Notes under the pieces: model-generated
The model's database searches: none
What the model was told of the DNA's origin: nothing
The model's input: the letters and a program-made list of their open reading frames with translations, nothing else
Shown: one piece after another, positions 14,456 to 21,977 of the stretch
How positions within the stretch are numbered: the first letter of the stretch is position 1
Layout of the letters: every line of letters begins with the position of its first letter
Assembly (NCBI RefSeq): GCF_009827055.1
Contig: NZ_WUMK01000004.1
Coordinates: forward strand, 372,001 to 436,000
Direction of reading: 5' to 3'
Source: Shinella kummerowiae
Lineage (GTDB): Bacteria > Pseudomonadota > Alphaproteobacteria > Rhizobiales > Rhizobiaceae
DNA: 64,000 bases
Translations under genes and position numbers: made by a program

Positions 14456-14865
14456 CCTCCTCCCCCTCAGAGACCATAGCTAAGGCACTTGAAGGCGAAT
14501 TCCGCCGTGCGGCCGTCAACTTGGTTGATACGCTCGTTCTTGAGCGCGAGACCAACGGCCAATCCAAAGAGTTCATGGACTGGGCGGTATTCATGACCGT
14601 CCGTGCATTCGAGGAGCAGACCGCCGCCCTCGCCCTCCAGTTAGAGGCGATGAAGCGGGAGATGGCAGAGAAGGACGAGCGGATTGCTGTGCTCACTGGC
14701 ATCGACAGTGCGCAAGACCTCGTCTCCGATTGGCTCAGCGAAGGAACGGACGATCTTCCCGATGACACTCCGGTTCGGATCGAGATCGGAAGCCGCACTG
14801 TTATCGGCGACAGGCTCTGCTCGCTCCGCCGCGCCCGCACCCTCGTCCAGGGAGAGAAGCCATGA
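14452..14865 (+). CDS. Hypothetical coiled-coil phage protein, 137 aa
   Basis: Unrecognised. A long helix (about residues 40-82, AFEEQTAALALQLEAMKREM) with heptad spacing is followed by a small mixed domain. GTG start at 14452 overlaps the previous stop (GTGA). Its last codon region overlaps the tnpB start (ATGA). Confidence 0.65.
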   Translation: MTSSPSETIAKALEGEFRRAAVNLVDTLVLERETNGQSKEFMDWAVFMTVRAFEEQTAALALQLEAMKREMAEKDERIAVLTGIDSAQDLVSDWLSEGTDDLPDDTPVRIEIGSRTVIGDRLCSLRRARTLVQGEKP

Positions 14866-16199
14866 GGATCAGCCGAGGCCACAAGTTCAAGCTCGACCCG
14901 ACTGACGCGCAGGCGGAAGCCTTCGCTCGTAACGTCGGCGTCTGCCGCGTGGTCTACAATCTCGCGCTGGAGCAACGCCGCGACCACTACCGTCAGTTCC
15001 GCCGCGCCACCGGATACGGCATTTCCTTCGCCTCCCAGTGCCGCGAACTGACCGAACTGCGCGCCGACGTCGAGTGGATCGCCGACGGATCGCTGACCGC
15101 CCAGCAACAGGCGCTCCGCGACCTGGCCGCAGCGTACTCCAACTTCTTTTCCGGCCGCGCCGAATACCCGACCTTCCGCCGAAAAGGCGTCAACGAAAGC
15201 TTCCGCTTCCAAGGGCGGGAGGTGACGTTCAGGCGATTGAACAAGTCGTGGGGTCTGGTGAAACTACCCAAGATCGGCGAGGTCCGCTTCCGCTGGACCC
15301 GCGACATTCCGAGCAAGTTGAAGAACGCCACCATCAGCCTCAATCCTCTCGGCTGGCACATCAGCTTCTCGACCGAGGTAGAGGTAGAGATCGGTCGCAA
15401 CTTCGGTCCTGCGGTCGGCGTGGACCGCGGCATCGTCGAAGCTGTCGCCTATTCCGACGGCACCTTTGCCGACTTCCCCAAGGCTCGGATAAAGGGCCTC
15501 GACAAGAAGGCGAGACGCGCCGCACGGGCGCTGTCGCGCTGCCGCAAAGGATCGAACCGCCGTAAGGTGGCCAAGGCGCGTGTCGCGGCACTTCGGGCGA
15601 AGGCGGCGCGGGTGCGAAAGCACTTCCACCACGTCGAGACGGCGCGCCTCGCGCGCAAGTTCGGCGTGGTGTGCATCGAGGCATTGAAGACGAGGGACAT
15701 GACGGCCTCGGCCAAGGGAACGGTCGCTGAACCAGGCCGCAACGTCCGCCAGAAGGCGGGGCTGAACCGGGCTATCTTGGAACGAGGCTGGCATCAGTTC
15801 GAGACCTTTCTATCCTACAAGATCGCCGCAAATGGCGGCACGCTCATCAAAGTTCCTGCCGCGTACACGAGCCAGACGTGCTCGGGGTGCGGCTCTATTT
15901 CCAAACACCACCGCAAGAGCCAAGCGGTGTTTGAGTGTTCCGATTGCGGGCATTCGGCTAATGCCGACACCAACGCCGCAATAAACATACTCAGGGCCGG
16001 AACGCGGCCTTCGGGGAGGGAGCCGGTCACGGCCCCGATGAACCGTAAATCTCCTCTGGAGGCGCCGGCTTCGTGGCCTGACGCCAGACAGGAAATCACC
16101 GTCCTTCAGGTCGGGGAAGACGTTAACCGTAAGGGCTCATCCGAGGGGGACGGCTCCGCCACTATCACATCTGACAACTCGAAAGGACGCGTCGAATGA
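14862..16199 (+). CDS. tnpB: TnpB, RNA-guided nuclease of the IS200/IS605 type
   Basis: Full-length TnpB (445 aa). The RuvC residues are intact: D188 in GVDRGI, E273 in VVCIEALK, D369 in NADTNAAI. The zinc knuckle is complete (CSGCGS, C340/C343; CSDCGH, C359/C362). A 65-residue tail follows RuvC-III. No TnpA transposase is nearby. The start overlaps the previous stop (ATGA) and the stop overlaps the next start (ATGA), so the gene is built into the phage operon as if native. TnpB normally uses a guide RNA made from the 3' end of its own gene and cuts DNA next to a short motif. Here it may still act as an RNA-guided nuclease. Codon use looks like its neighbours. Confidence 0.92.
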   Translation: MRISRGHKFKLDPTDAQAEAFARNVGVCRVVYNLALEQRRDHYRQFRRATGYGISFASQCRELTELRADVEWIADGSLTAQQQALRDLAAAYSNFFSGRAEYPTFRRKGVNESFRFQGREVTFRRLNKSWGLVKLPKIGEVRFRWTRDIPSKLKNATISLNPLGWHISFSTEVEVEIGRNFGPAVGVDRGIVEAVAYSDGTFADFPKARIKGLDKKARRAARALSRCRKGSNRRKVAKARVAALRAKAARVRKHFHHVETARLARKFGVVCIEALKTRDMTASAKGTVAEPGRNVRQKAGLNRAILERGWHQFETFLSYKIAANGGTLIKVPAAYTSQTCSGCGSISKHHRKSQAVFECSDCGHSANADTNAAINILRAGTRPSGREPVTAPMNRKSPLEAPASWPDARQEITVLQVGEDVNRKGSSEGDGSATITSDNSKGRVE

Positions 16200-16999
16200 A
16201 GATCGACAGCAGCTTGAAGATCCTTCGCGAAGCGATCGATCAGTTCAACCCGACGCATATCGTTTCGATGGTCTCAGGCGGCCAGGATAGCGCCGCATCC
16301 GACCAGGTGGCCGAAGAGCTAGACGTCAAGATCGACTTCCGCATCCACGGATTCACCCGCACAGGGATCAAAGAGACGACGGATCACGTCCGCGAGGTCT
16401 ATGGGCGGAAGGGCGAATATGTTGAAGCCGACGCCGGCACAGCCTATGAGGACTATGTGCTGCGCAAAGGCTTCTTCGGCAAGGGCATCGATGCGCATGG
16501 GTTCGCCTACCGGGTTCTGAAGGCTACGCCGTTCCGGAAGGCCGTCTCTCGCGAGATCAGACAGGGCAAGCGCGGCGTTCGCGTCCTTCTGCTTAATGGA
16601 GCCCGCAAGGACGAGAGCGAAAACCGCAAAAAGCACCTTCAGACCTACCGAGCCGATCCCGCATCGCCGGGCAACATCTGGGTCAACATCATCCACGACT
16701 GGACGCAAGACGACCGGGACGAATACCTCAAGCGTTGCCAGACGCCGATTAACCCGGTTGCCAAGGCCCTTTGCCGCTCTGGGGAGTGCATGTGCGGCAC
16801 GATGCAGACGCAGGCAGAACGCGTCGAAGCGGCGGCCCTCTACCCCAAATGGGGCGAGTGGCTGACCGAACTGGAGAAAGAGGCGATGCGCCTGCACGGC
16901 TTCGGCTGGGGGCAGAAATCGCCAAAGCCAGCGAAAGGCCAAGGCGATCTTTTCGCCCCCATGTGCAAGGACTGCATGACGAGGGGTGGCCAGGAATGA
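16196..16999 (+). CDS. PAPS-reductase/DndC-like ATP-pyrophosphatase family protein
   Basis: Protein of 267 aa with the PP-loop VSGGQDS at residues 26-32, which binds and cleaves ATP between alpha and beta phosphates. NGARKDESENR at about 134-144 matches the second conserved motif of the PAPS-reductase superfamily. Cysteines C193, C198 and C200 (CRSGECMC), with C181 nearby, could hold an iron-sulfur cluster as in DndC. A second CKDC pair is at 257-260. Phage members are common but mostly of unknown function; DNA or nucleotide modification is possible. No other dnd gene is present. Start overlaps the tnpB stop. Confidence 0.75.
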   Translation: MKIDSSLKILREAIDQFNPTHIVSMVSGGQDSAASDQVAEELDVKIDFRIHGFTRTGIKETTDHVREVYGRKGEYVEADAGTAYEDYVLRKGFFGKGIDAHGFAYRVLKATPFRKAVSREIRQGKRGVRVLLLNGARKDESENRKKHLQTYRADPASPGNIWVNIIHDWTQDDRDEYLKRCQTPINPVAKALCRSGECMCGTMQTQAERVEAAALYPKWGEWLTELEKEAMRLHGFGWGQKSPKPAKGQGDLFAPMCKDCMTRGGQE

Positions 17000-17799
17000 T
17001 CGAGAGAATAGTCCCGTCATTCAATGTCGACATTCACATGGCAGGAGACATTGCCGCAGTGGCTCACGTTCTCCAGCAGGAAGCCGCCCGGAAAGGTATG
17101 TGCGTAACGCTCACGCCGCAGACCTTTATTTACAGCGGCGGTCGAGAAGATGGCTTCCGCGTTGGTCTGATAAACTACCCACGGTTCCCAAAAACACCAG
17201 ACGACATAGTCGTCGAAGCCCGCGTCTTGGCCGACTGGCTGCGGGCCTACCTCGGCCAGGTAAGTTACAGCATCACAACGCCGACCGAGACTATCTGGAT
17301 GTCAGTGCGGAACGAGGATCCCGACATTAAGGCCGAACTATTGGCGGTCGCCGAACGCATGGCGGCGCTTGAAGATGGTGACGGCATGCGGTTTCCGACA
17401 AGAGCAGAGACCGCGTGGGCTCGCGAGGTCATCGAAAAAGCCAAACAGGAAGGTCATGCGGGGAGCACATCCTCCACCAGCACAAGTGGAACCGCCCCCT
17501 CTCTGGATAAGGAGAGAGGGGATGGCAATCCGGTCGGTTGTGGTATTCTCTCTAGAAATGCTTACGGAGATGGCCATGACAGTGCATTTCACCCCGCCGA
17601 GCGAACCGCCGAAGAACCCGCTACAGATGGCGATCGAGGCGCTGAAGGCGCAGGGCAAGGACGTCGCACCGGCGGACATTCCGGGCCTCTTCTGGGTGAA
17701 CGGGCAAGAGCTTACGATCAATCAGGTGATACAGGTGTCAGGAATTCGCTGACCGCAAACGCCTCTCGCTCCGCTCTGTCGAAGGAGACCGGAGAATGA
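16996..17799 (+). CDS. Unknown phage protein with unusual C-terminal extension
   Basis: Frame of 267 codons. The first 150 residues look like a normal protein (MIERIVPSFNVDIHMAGD; TETIWMSVRNEDPDIK). From about residue 155 the composition turns to Gly/Ser/Arg/Glu-rich, as in a frame read in the wrong phase, while another frame (17576-17752) looks protein-like there. Both ends overlap neighbours as ATGA, which favours the full length. A lost stop or frameshift is the alternative. Function unknown. Confidence 0.55.
   Translation: MIERIVPSFNVDIHMAGDIAAVAHVLQQEAARKGMCVTLTPQTFIYSGGREDGFRVGLINYPRFPKTPDDIVVEARVLADWLRAYLGQVSYSITTPTETIWMSVRNEDPDIKAELLAVAERMAALEDGDGMRFPTRAETAWAREVIEKAKQEGHAGSTSSTSTSGTAPSLDKERGDGNPVGCGILSRNAYGDGHDSAFHPAERTAEEPATDGDRGAEGAGQGRRTGGHSGPLLGERARAYDQSGDTGVRNSLTANASRSALSKETGE
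17496..17521 (+). promoter_or_regulatory. Hairpin covering a ribosome-binding site
   Basis: CCCCTCTC (17496-17503) pairs perfectly with GAGAGGGG (17514-17521). The right arm contains the GGAGAG ribosome site directly ahead of an ATG at 17522, which is in frame with the nested small gene. The stem would hide that site. Confidence 0.4.
17576..17752 (+). CDS. Nested small phage protein, 58 aa
   Basis: Lies inside the 16996-17799 frame in another phase. It reads MTVHFTPPSEPPKNPLQ, then AIEALKAQGKDVAPADIPG and a WVNGQELT ending, typical of a real small phage protein. ACGGAG lies 7 bases before the ATG. An upstream ATG at 17522 with GGAGAG would extend it to 76 aa. One of the two overlapping frames is probably the true one here, or both are translated. 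Confidence 0.5.
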   Translation: MTVHFTPPSEPPKNPLQMAIEALKAQGKDVAPADIPGLFWVNGQELTINQVIQVSGIR

Positions 17800-18113
17800 C
17801 AGCGCCGGCTGAACTTACCGATATCCAGTGGTGCGTCCTTGATCTGCTCTTGCGGGCAAAGAACAAGGGGGTGCCTCGCGTCAACCGGATGGAGCTTCTG
17901 CGTTCATCGTCGGTTCTCGACGGCGTCAAGGTGAAACTCGTGTTCGCCGCTCTAGGCATGTGCAATGGCGATTATGTCGAGTTGCACGGCCAGCACGATT
18001 TCGAAATTACGGCGGCCGGCGAGCAACTGTTCCTGGCGAGATATGCCAAACCGACGTCGGTCGCAGATATCGTTATTGCTCTGCCTGATAGGTCAAGGGA
18101 GGTGCTACAATGA
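17796..18113 (+). CDS. Hypothetical phage protein, 105 aa, MTAPA start
   Basis: Winged-helix-like pattern (DIQWCVLDLLLRAKNKGVPRV, then KVKLVFAALGMCNGDYVEL), so DNA binding is possible. First of three genes in a row that begin with the same 15 bases (AATGACAGCGCCGGC). AAGGAG upstream; ATGA overlap on both sides. Confidence 0.65.
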   Translation: MTAPAELTDIQWCVLDLLLRAKNKGVPRVNRMELLRSSSVLDGVKVKLVFAALGMCNGDYVELHGQHDFEITAAGEQLFLARYAKPTSVADIVIALPDRSREVLQ

Positions 18114-18295
18114 CAGCGCCGGCCCTGCCCTACATCTACCGCTGGAATCGCCAGGACCGCAAAGGCCAGCCCTGCGAGGTTCTTGCCCGCGGAACCATGA
18201 ATTCCTGCGCCGTCCGATTTGCAGACGGATACAGCATGGTCACGAGCCGCAATGCCTTGAAGAAGAATAAGGCGATCGACGAGGTGCGCAAATGA
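18110..18295 (+). CDS. Hypothetical small phage protein, 61 aa, MTAPA start
   Basis: Compact beta-rich protein (YIYRWNRQDRKGQPCEVLAR; RFADGYSMVTSRNALKK), similar in feel to small phage SH3-like proteins. Second of three genes with identical start sequence. GGGAGG ribosome site; ATGA overlaps at both ends. Confidence 0.65.
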   Translation: MTAPALPYIYRWNRQDRKGQPCEVLARGTMNSCAVRFADGYSMVTSRNALKKNKAIDEVRK

Positions 18296-18492
18296 CAGCG
18301 CCGGCTCTCGTCCAACCAGCGAAGCGAGTCCGCGCCAGTGAGCGCGCGTTGCGCATTGCCTTGAAGGTAATTCAGGACGCGGGGTTGCCTGTGGATAAGC
18401 TGTGCGTAACCGGTGGACAAATCGAAATCCATTGCGGCCACGTTGATGAAGCGGCGCCCTCACCCGACCATGGAGGCCTCAAGGATTGGTGA
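18292..18492 (+). CDS. Hypothetical small phage protein, 66 aa, MTAPA start
   Basis: Basic N-terminus (KRVRASERALRIALKVIQ) followed by LCVTGGQIEIHCGH, a short beta hairpin. Could be an excisionase-like or other small regulator next to the integrase, but no clear helix-turn-helix is visible. Third of the MTAPA set. Confidence 0.6.
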   Translation: MTAPALVQPAKRVRASERALRIALKVIQDAGLPVDKLCVTGGQIEIHCGHVDEAAPSPDHGGLKDW

Positions 18493-18500
18493 GGGATTCC

Positions 18501-19568
18501 ATGAAGGTCGACTATCCCGGCCTGATACGGCAAACGTTGCCGTCAGGCACGGTCATCTATCGCGTGCGCCCAAAGGGCCAACATGCGAAACGGATCCAAA
18601 TTGACGGGATACCGGGCACGGAAGAATTCAGTCGGCAATACAACCTTGCCCGCCGGGGCGTGAAGCCAGACCCGCAGAAGAAGCCGTCGGAGGAGGCTCT
18701 TCCTCAATCGATCGGCTGGCTCGTCCATACCTATCTCGAATACCTGGAAGAGCGGGTAAAGGCTGGGAACACCAGCGCAAAGACCGTCAAAAAGAAGCGC
18801 AATCTGCTGGCCAAGCTCATCGTAGACCCTGATCGGAAGATGCAGGTCCCGCGTGAGAAGCTGATTGAGATGCAGGACAAAATGGCTGCATCCCCGGCTC
18901 AAGCCGACGCCTTCATCGAGGCGGTAGCCGTCCTTTTTGATTGGGCGATCGAGCGTAAGCACATCAAGGAAAACACGGCACGCGGCATCAAGTCGGTCTA
19001 TAAAAAGGGCGATGGCGCCAAGCCTTGGAAGGCCGCAGACGTGACGGCATTCTTTGCCAGGCACAAGGCCGGGACCACGCCGCATGTTGCCATGTCGGTG
19101 CTCTTATGGACCGGATGCCGGATTGAGGACCTGACGATCCTCGGCCGCGACCATGAATGCGTCATTGATGGCATTGAGGCCCTTCGGTGGGTTCCGCTCA
19201 AGAAAGGCTCGGCCGAGGTCTGCATCCCACTCCTTGACCCGCTGAAGGCCGCTGTGCGCGCTCCCAAGGTTTTGCCGACGACGTATGTCGCGAAACGGGG
19301 CGGGAGCACCTATGCCAGTGGGGATGCCATGTCGGCCATGTTCAAGCGCTGGTGCCAGGATGCGGGGCTCGGGCACCTGTCTGCCCATGGCGTCCGAAAG
19401 GGCTTGGCAGAGGTGCTGGCTGAGATGGGGAGTTCGCAGTACGACATCATGGCCATCTTGGGCCATTCAGAAGCCAAAACGAGCGAGGTTTACACTCGTC
19501 GCGTCGAGCGCTGGAACCTTGCCAAGGCCGCGCTGGCGAAGGTCGGCAAGATGGGGCTCTGGGGATGA
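18501..19568 (+). CDS. int: Tyrosine recombinase, phage integrase
   Basis: Site-specific recombinase (355 aa) that inserts and excises the prophage. All catalytic residues are visible: R207 in TGCRIEDL, K234/235 in VPLKKGS, H296 and R299 in HGVRKG, H322 in LGHSEAK and the nucleophile Y331 in SEVYTRR. The core-binding helical domain spans about residues 70-165. ATG at 18501 follows GGTGAGGG; an upstream TTG (18486) is less likely. It ends 88 bases from the 3' end of tRNA-Leu, the expected attachment site. Confidence 0.92.
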   Translation: MKVDYPGLIRQTLPSGTVIYRVRPKGQHAKRIQIDGIPGTEEFSRQYNLARRGVKPDPQKKPSEEALPQSIGWLVHTYLEYLEERVKAGNTSAKTVKKKRNLLAKLIVDPDRKMQVPREKLIEMQDKMAASPAQADAFIEAVAVLFDWAIERKHIKENTARGIKSVYKKGDGAKPWKAADVTAFFARHKAGTTPHVAMSVLLWTGCRIEDLTILGRDHECVIDGIEALRWVPLKKGSAEVCIPLLDPLKAAVRAPKVLPTTYVAKRGGSTYASGDAMSAMFKRWCQDAGLGHLSAHGVRKGLAEVLAEMGSSQYDIMAILGHSEAKTSEVYTRRVERWNLAKAALAKVGKMGLWG

Positions 19569-19569
19569 T

Positions 19570-19598
19570 TGGTCCAACGGGTCGAAAACGTTGGACCA
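19570..19598. repeat. Perfect palindrome after the integrase
   Basis: TGGTCCAACG (19570-19579) pairs perfectly with CGTTGGACCA (19589-19598), nine-base loop. No T-tract follows on either strand, so it is a poor terminator. Its position between integrase and tRNA suggests an integrase or excisionase arm site, or a hairpin protecting the integrase mRNA end. Confidence 0.5.
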
Positions 19599-19621
19599 TA
19601 AAAAAGTCTATGTAATTGAAT

Positions 19622-19653
19622 ACAAAAAGAAAAACCCGGCACTAGGCCGGGTT
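19622..19653 (-). terminator. Terminator of tRNA-Leu
   Basis: On the minus strand AACCCGGC and GCCGGGTT form an 8-base stem (plus positions 19646-19653 and 19633-19640), followed by TTTTTCTTTTTG. It starts three bases after the tRNA CCA end. Confidence 0.85.
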
Positions 19654-19655
19654 CT

Positions 19656-19740
19656 TGGTGCGGTCGAGAAGACTCGAACTTCCACGGGTTGCCCCACAGC
19701 GACCTCAACGCTGCGCGTCTACCAATTCCGCCACGACCGC
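19656..19740 (-). tRNA. tRNA-Leu (GAG anticodon), probable phage attachment site
   Basis: 85 bases including an encoded CCA. Acceptor stem GCGGTCG/CGACCGC, anticodon stem CAGCG/CGCTG with loop TTGAGGT (anticodon GAG, reading CUC), T-arm GGAAG-TTCGAGT-CTTCT, and a long variable arm as expected for leucine. The phage integrase ends just beyond its 3' side, so the core attachment site is likely within the 3' half of the tRNA, the usual target of tyrosine integrases. Confidence 0.95.
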
Positions 19741-19775
19741 ATCGTGGTAGGCGTCGTCTTGCGGCGACGGGGGTG

Positions 19776-19804
19776 CATGTAGCAAAAGCATTTGGGGTGC
19801 ACAA
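19776..19804 (-). promoter_or_regulatory. Possible promoter of tRNA-Leu
   Basis: Minus strand: TTGTGC (19799-19804), 17-base spacer, TACATG (19776-19781). Transcription would start near 19769, about 29 bases upstream of the mature tRNA. Only moderate match. Confidence 0.4.
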
Positions 19805-19936
19805 GGCCGATACGAAAGAAAAATGACGGAAAGCGGAACAATTTCAACAGGTCCTTCGCAAGGCCCCGGAAACCCCTGAAATCCTTGCATGATCGCCCCT
19901 ATATCTGGCAGAACGAAACCAAAAGGACGGCCCTTC

Positions 19937-20683
19937 ATGCAGCGTCAGGACATTTCGACATCCTTCCTCGCGATTCCCGGCTCGCCGCCGGTACGCTGGC
20001 GCATCGCGCGCGATCTCGTCTCCTATGACGAGGCCGTCGAAACCATGGAAAACGAGGCGGCGGCGATTGCCCGCGGCGAGGCGGACGAACTTGCCTGGCT
20101 TGTCGAACATCCGCCACTCTATACGGCCGGCACGAGCGCAAACGCGGACGACCTGGTGGCGCCGGATCGCTTTCCGGTTTTTTCCACAGGCCGCGGCGGG
20201 GAATACACCTATCATGGCCCAGGCCAGCGCGTGGTCTACGTCATGCTGGACCTTAAACGGCGGCGGCAGGACGTGCGCGCCTTCGTGGCGGCGCTCGAAG
20301 CCGTGGTGATCGACACGCTCGGCTCCATGAATGTCCGTGGCGAGCGGCGCGAGGACCGCGTCGGCGTGTGGGTGCGCCGGCCCGAGCGTCCGCCCCTGCC
20401 CGATGGTTCGCCCGCCGAGGACAAGATCGCCGCGATCGGCATCCGCCTGCGGCGCTGGGTGAGCTTTCACGGCCTGTCGCTCAACGTCGATCCGGATCTC
20501 GAGCATTTTTCCGGCATCGTGCCGTGCGGAATCCGCGGCTATGGCGTGACCAGCCTGGTCGATCTCGGCCTGCCGGTGATGATGAGCGATGTGGATATCC
20601 GCATCCGTGATTCGTTCGAGCGGGTGTTCGGCCCCACCATTTCCGAAGCGGACTGTCAGCCGAAAAGCCTGTCGCAAGCATAG
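19937..20683 (+). CDS. lipB: Octanoyl-[acyl-carrier-protein]:protein octanoyltransferase LipB
   Basis: Transfers octanoate from ACP to lipoyl domains, the first step of lipoate synthesis; substrates include GcvH encoded in this window. 248 aa. Signature [12 protein letters not shown] at 86-97, catalytic K163 (EDKIAAIG) and C197 ([13 protein letters not shown]). ATG at 19937 follows AAGGACGG; an upstream ATG (19889) lacks a good ribosome site. Its last 28 bases overlap the convergent protease gene. Confidence 0.95.
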   Translation: MQRQDISTSFLAIPGSPPVRWRIARDLVSYDEAVETMENEAAAIARGEADELAWLVEHPPLYTAGTSANADDLVAPDRFPVFSTGRGGEYTYHGPGQRVVYVMLDLKRRRQDVRAFVAALEAVVIDTLGSMNVRGERREDRVGVWVRRPERPPLPDGSPAEDKIAAIGIRLRRWVSFHGLSLNVDPDLEHFSGIVPCGIRGYGVTSLVDLGLPVMMSDVDIRIRDSFERVFGPTISEADCQPKSLSQA

Positions 20684-21900
20684 ATGATCGCATAGCCGTG
20701 CAGCACGACGGCCGAATAGAGGCCGAAGCCGGCAAGCAGCCGCTGCGGCGGCGTCATCGGATCGAGCGCCCGGCGCGGCTTGACGCCGCCGGCACCGATG
20801 AGGCTGAGCACCGTGAAGACGGCGAGGCCGGCGATCAGCATTTGCGCCGGCAAGCCGATTCGCCAGCCGACCCCGAGGATGACCAGCGTCACGAGGAAAC
20901 TTGCGACAAGCAGGCTCGACCGGGTCGAAAAAACCTGACGCATGACCTGCCCGCCATCGAAACGGTGCATGGGCAGCAGGTTCAGCAGGTTGAAGGCACC
21001 GAGAATCAGCAGGAAAACCAGCAGCGCGATACCGGCCATATGGCCGGAGGCCTCGTGCACCGCGATGATGGGCGGCACGAGAAAAGCCGACATGCCTGCC
21101 CCCATGAGGGCGCAGACCGCCACCTCGAAGCGGGAATTGTACGGCCTGCCGCCGACGGCAATGCCGCCGAGCAGTGGCACGAAGATCATGCGCACGCGCT
21201 GATGCCCGAAAGCCCGGTAGGCGGCCATGTGGCCGAATTCGTGTAGCACGATCACCACGGTGAGCATCGAAGACAGCAACAACCCGCGCAGACCCAGCCC
21301 GAAGAACGGCCAGAGCAGCAGGGTGGACAGCACCGCCAGCCCCACCTGCATCAGCGGGCGTTCCAGAACGCCCCGCACCTCGCCGTCTCCTGTCGCCAGC
21401 CATTGGTCGAGCGCCTTCATCTCCCGACGAAGCTGGATGTAGCGAAACAAGAGAAAGGCGATGCCGCGATATTTGTCGGTCTGCTCGACCGTCAGCGCCG
21501 TGCCGCCGGAGACTGGGCGCAGGAAACGCCGCTCGACATAGTTTTTCCAGAAGGACGCGTCGAGCGCGCTGTCCTCGACAACGCGGGTCTCGCAGGCCAG
21601 GCCCGCGGCATCGGAGGTCTCGTTCACGGCGAGTGTGCGCGTGATCGGCTCGCCGCGACGGTCGGGATAGGAAAAGGTCTGCCTGACGCGATTGTCGGCC
21701 AACCGGTCGCTGGAGAGAACCGAGGGATGCCAGTCCGCCTCGGCGCCAAGCGGGTTGACGAGCGCTGCGATGCGGCCCGGCGGCGCGCGGAAGACGCGTG
21801 TGAGCCGGAGCGTACGGCGCCCGACCGGCGCGGCGATCAAAAGCCAGATCAGGCCGAGATTGATCGCCAGAAGCAAAAGCACCGAAAACGAGGTCGACAT
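20656..21900 (-). CDS. Membrane metalloprotease, M50 (site-2 protease) family
   Basis: 414-aa protein with an N-terminal membrane helix, a soluble region of about 130 residues that looks like a START/SRPBCC-type domain, then at least six membrane helices. Zinc motif HEFGH at about 220-224 and a second motif HRFDGG at about 312-317, where many M50 proteins have NPDG. Intramembrane proteolysis of an unknown substrate is predicted. ATG at 21900 has GGAGG six bases upstream; the ATG at 21906 is too close to it. Confidence 0.8.
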   Translation of the reverse strand: MSTSFSVLLLLAINLGLIWLLIAAPVGRRTLRLTRVFRAPPGRIAALVNPLGAEADWHPSVLSSDRLADNRVRQTFSYPDRRGEPITRTLAVNETSDAAGLACETRVVEDSALDASFWKNYVERRFLRPVSGGTALTVEQTDKYRGIAFLLFRYIQLRREMKALDQWLATGDGEVRGVLERPLMQVGLAVLSTLLLWPFFGLGLRGLLLSSMLTVVIVLHEFGHMAAYRAFGHQRVRMIFVPLLGGIAVGGRPYNSRFEVAVCALMGAGMSAFLVPPIIAVHEASGHMAGIALLVFLLILGAFNLLNLLPMHRFDGGQVMRQVFSTRSSLLVASFLVTLVILGVGWRIGLPAQMLIAGLAVFTVLSLIGAGGVKPRRALDPMTPPQRLLAGFGLYSAVVLHGYAIIYACDRLFG

Positions 21901-21977
21901 GCCCATCCTCCCTGTCCGTCATGGCAGGCAGGATGCAGGCTAACGATAACTTCCTAACAAACGTTAAGAACCCCGAA

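Noticed and set aside
16196-16999. A full phosphorothioation (Dnd) system
   Set aside because: Only a DndC-like PP-loop protein is present; DndA, B, D and E are absent.
19570-19598. Rho-independent terminator of the integrase
   Set aside because: The stem is perfect but no T-run follows on the plus strand.
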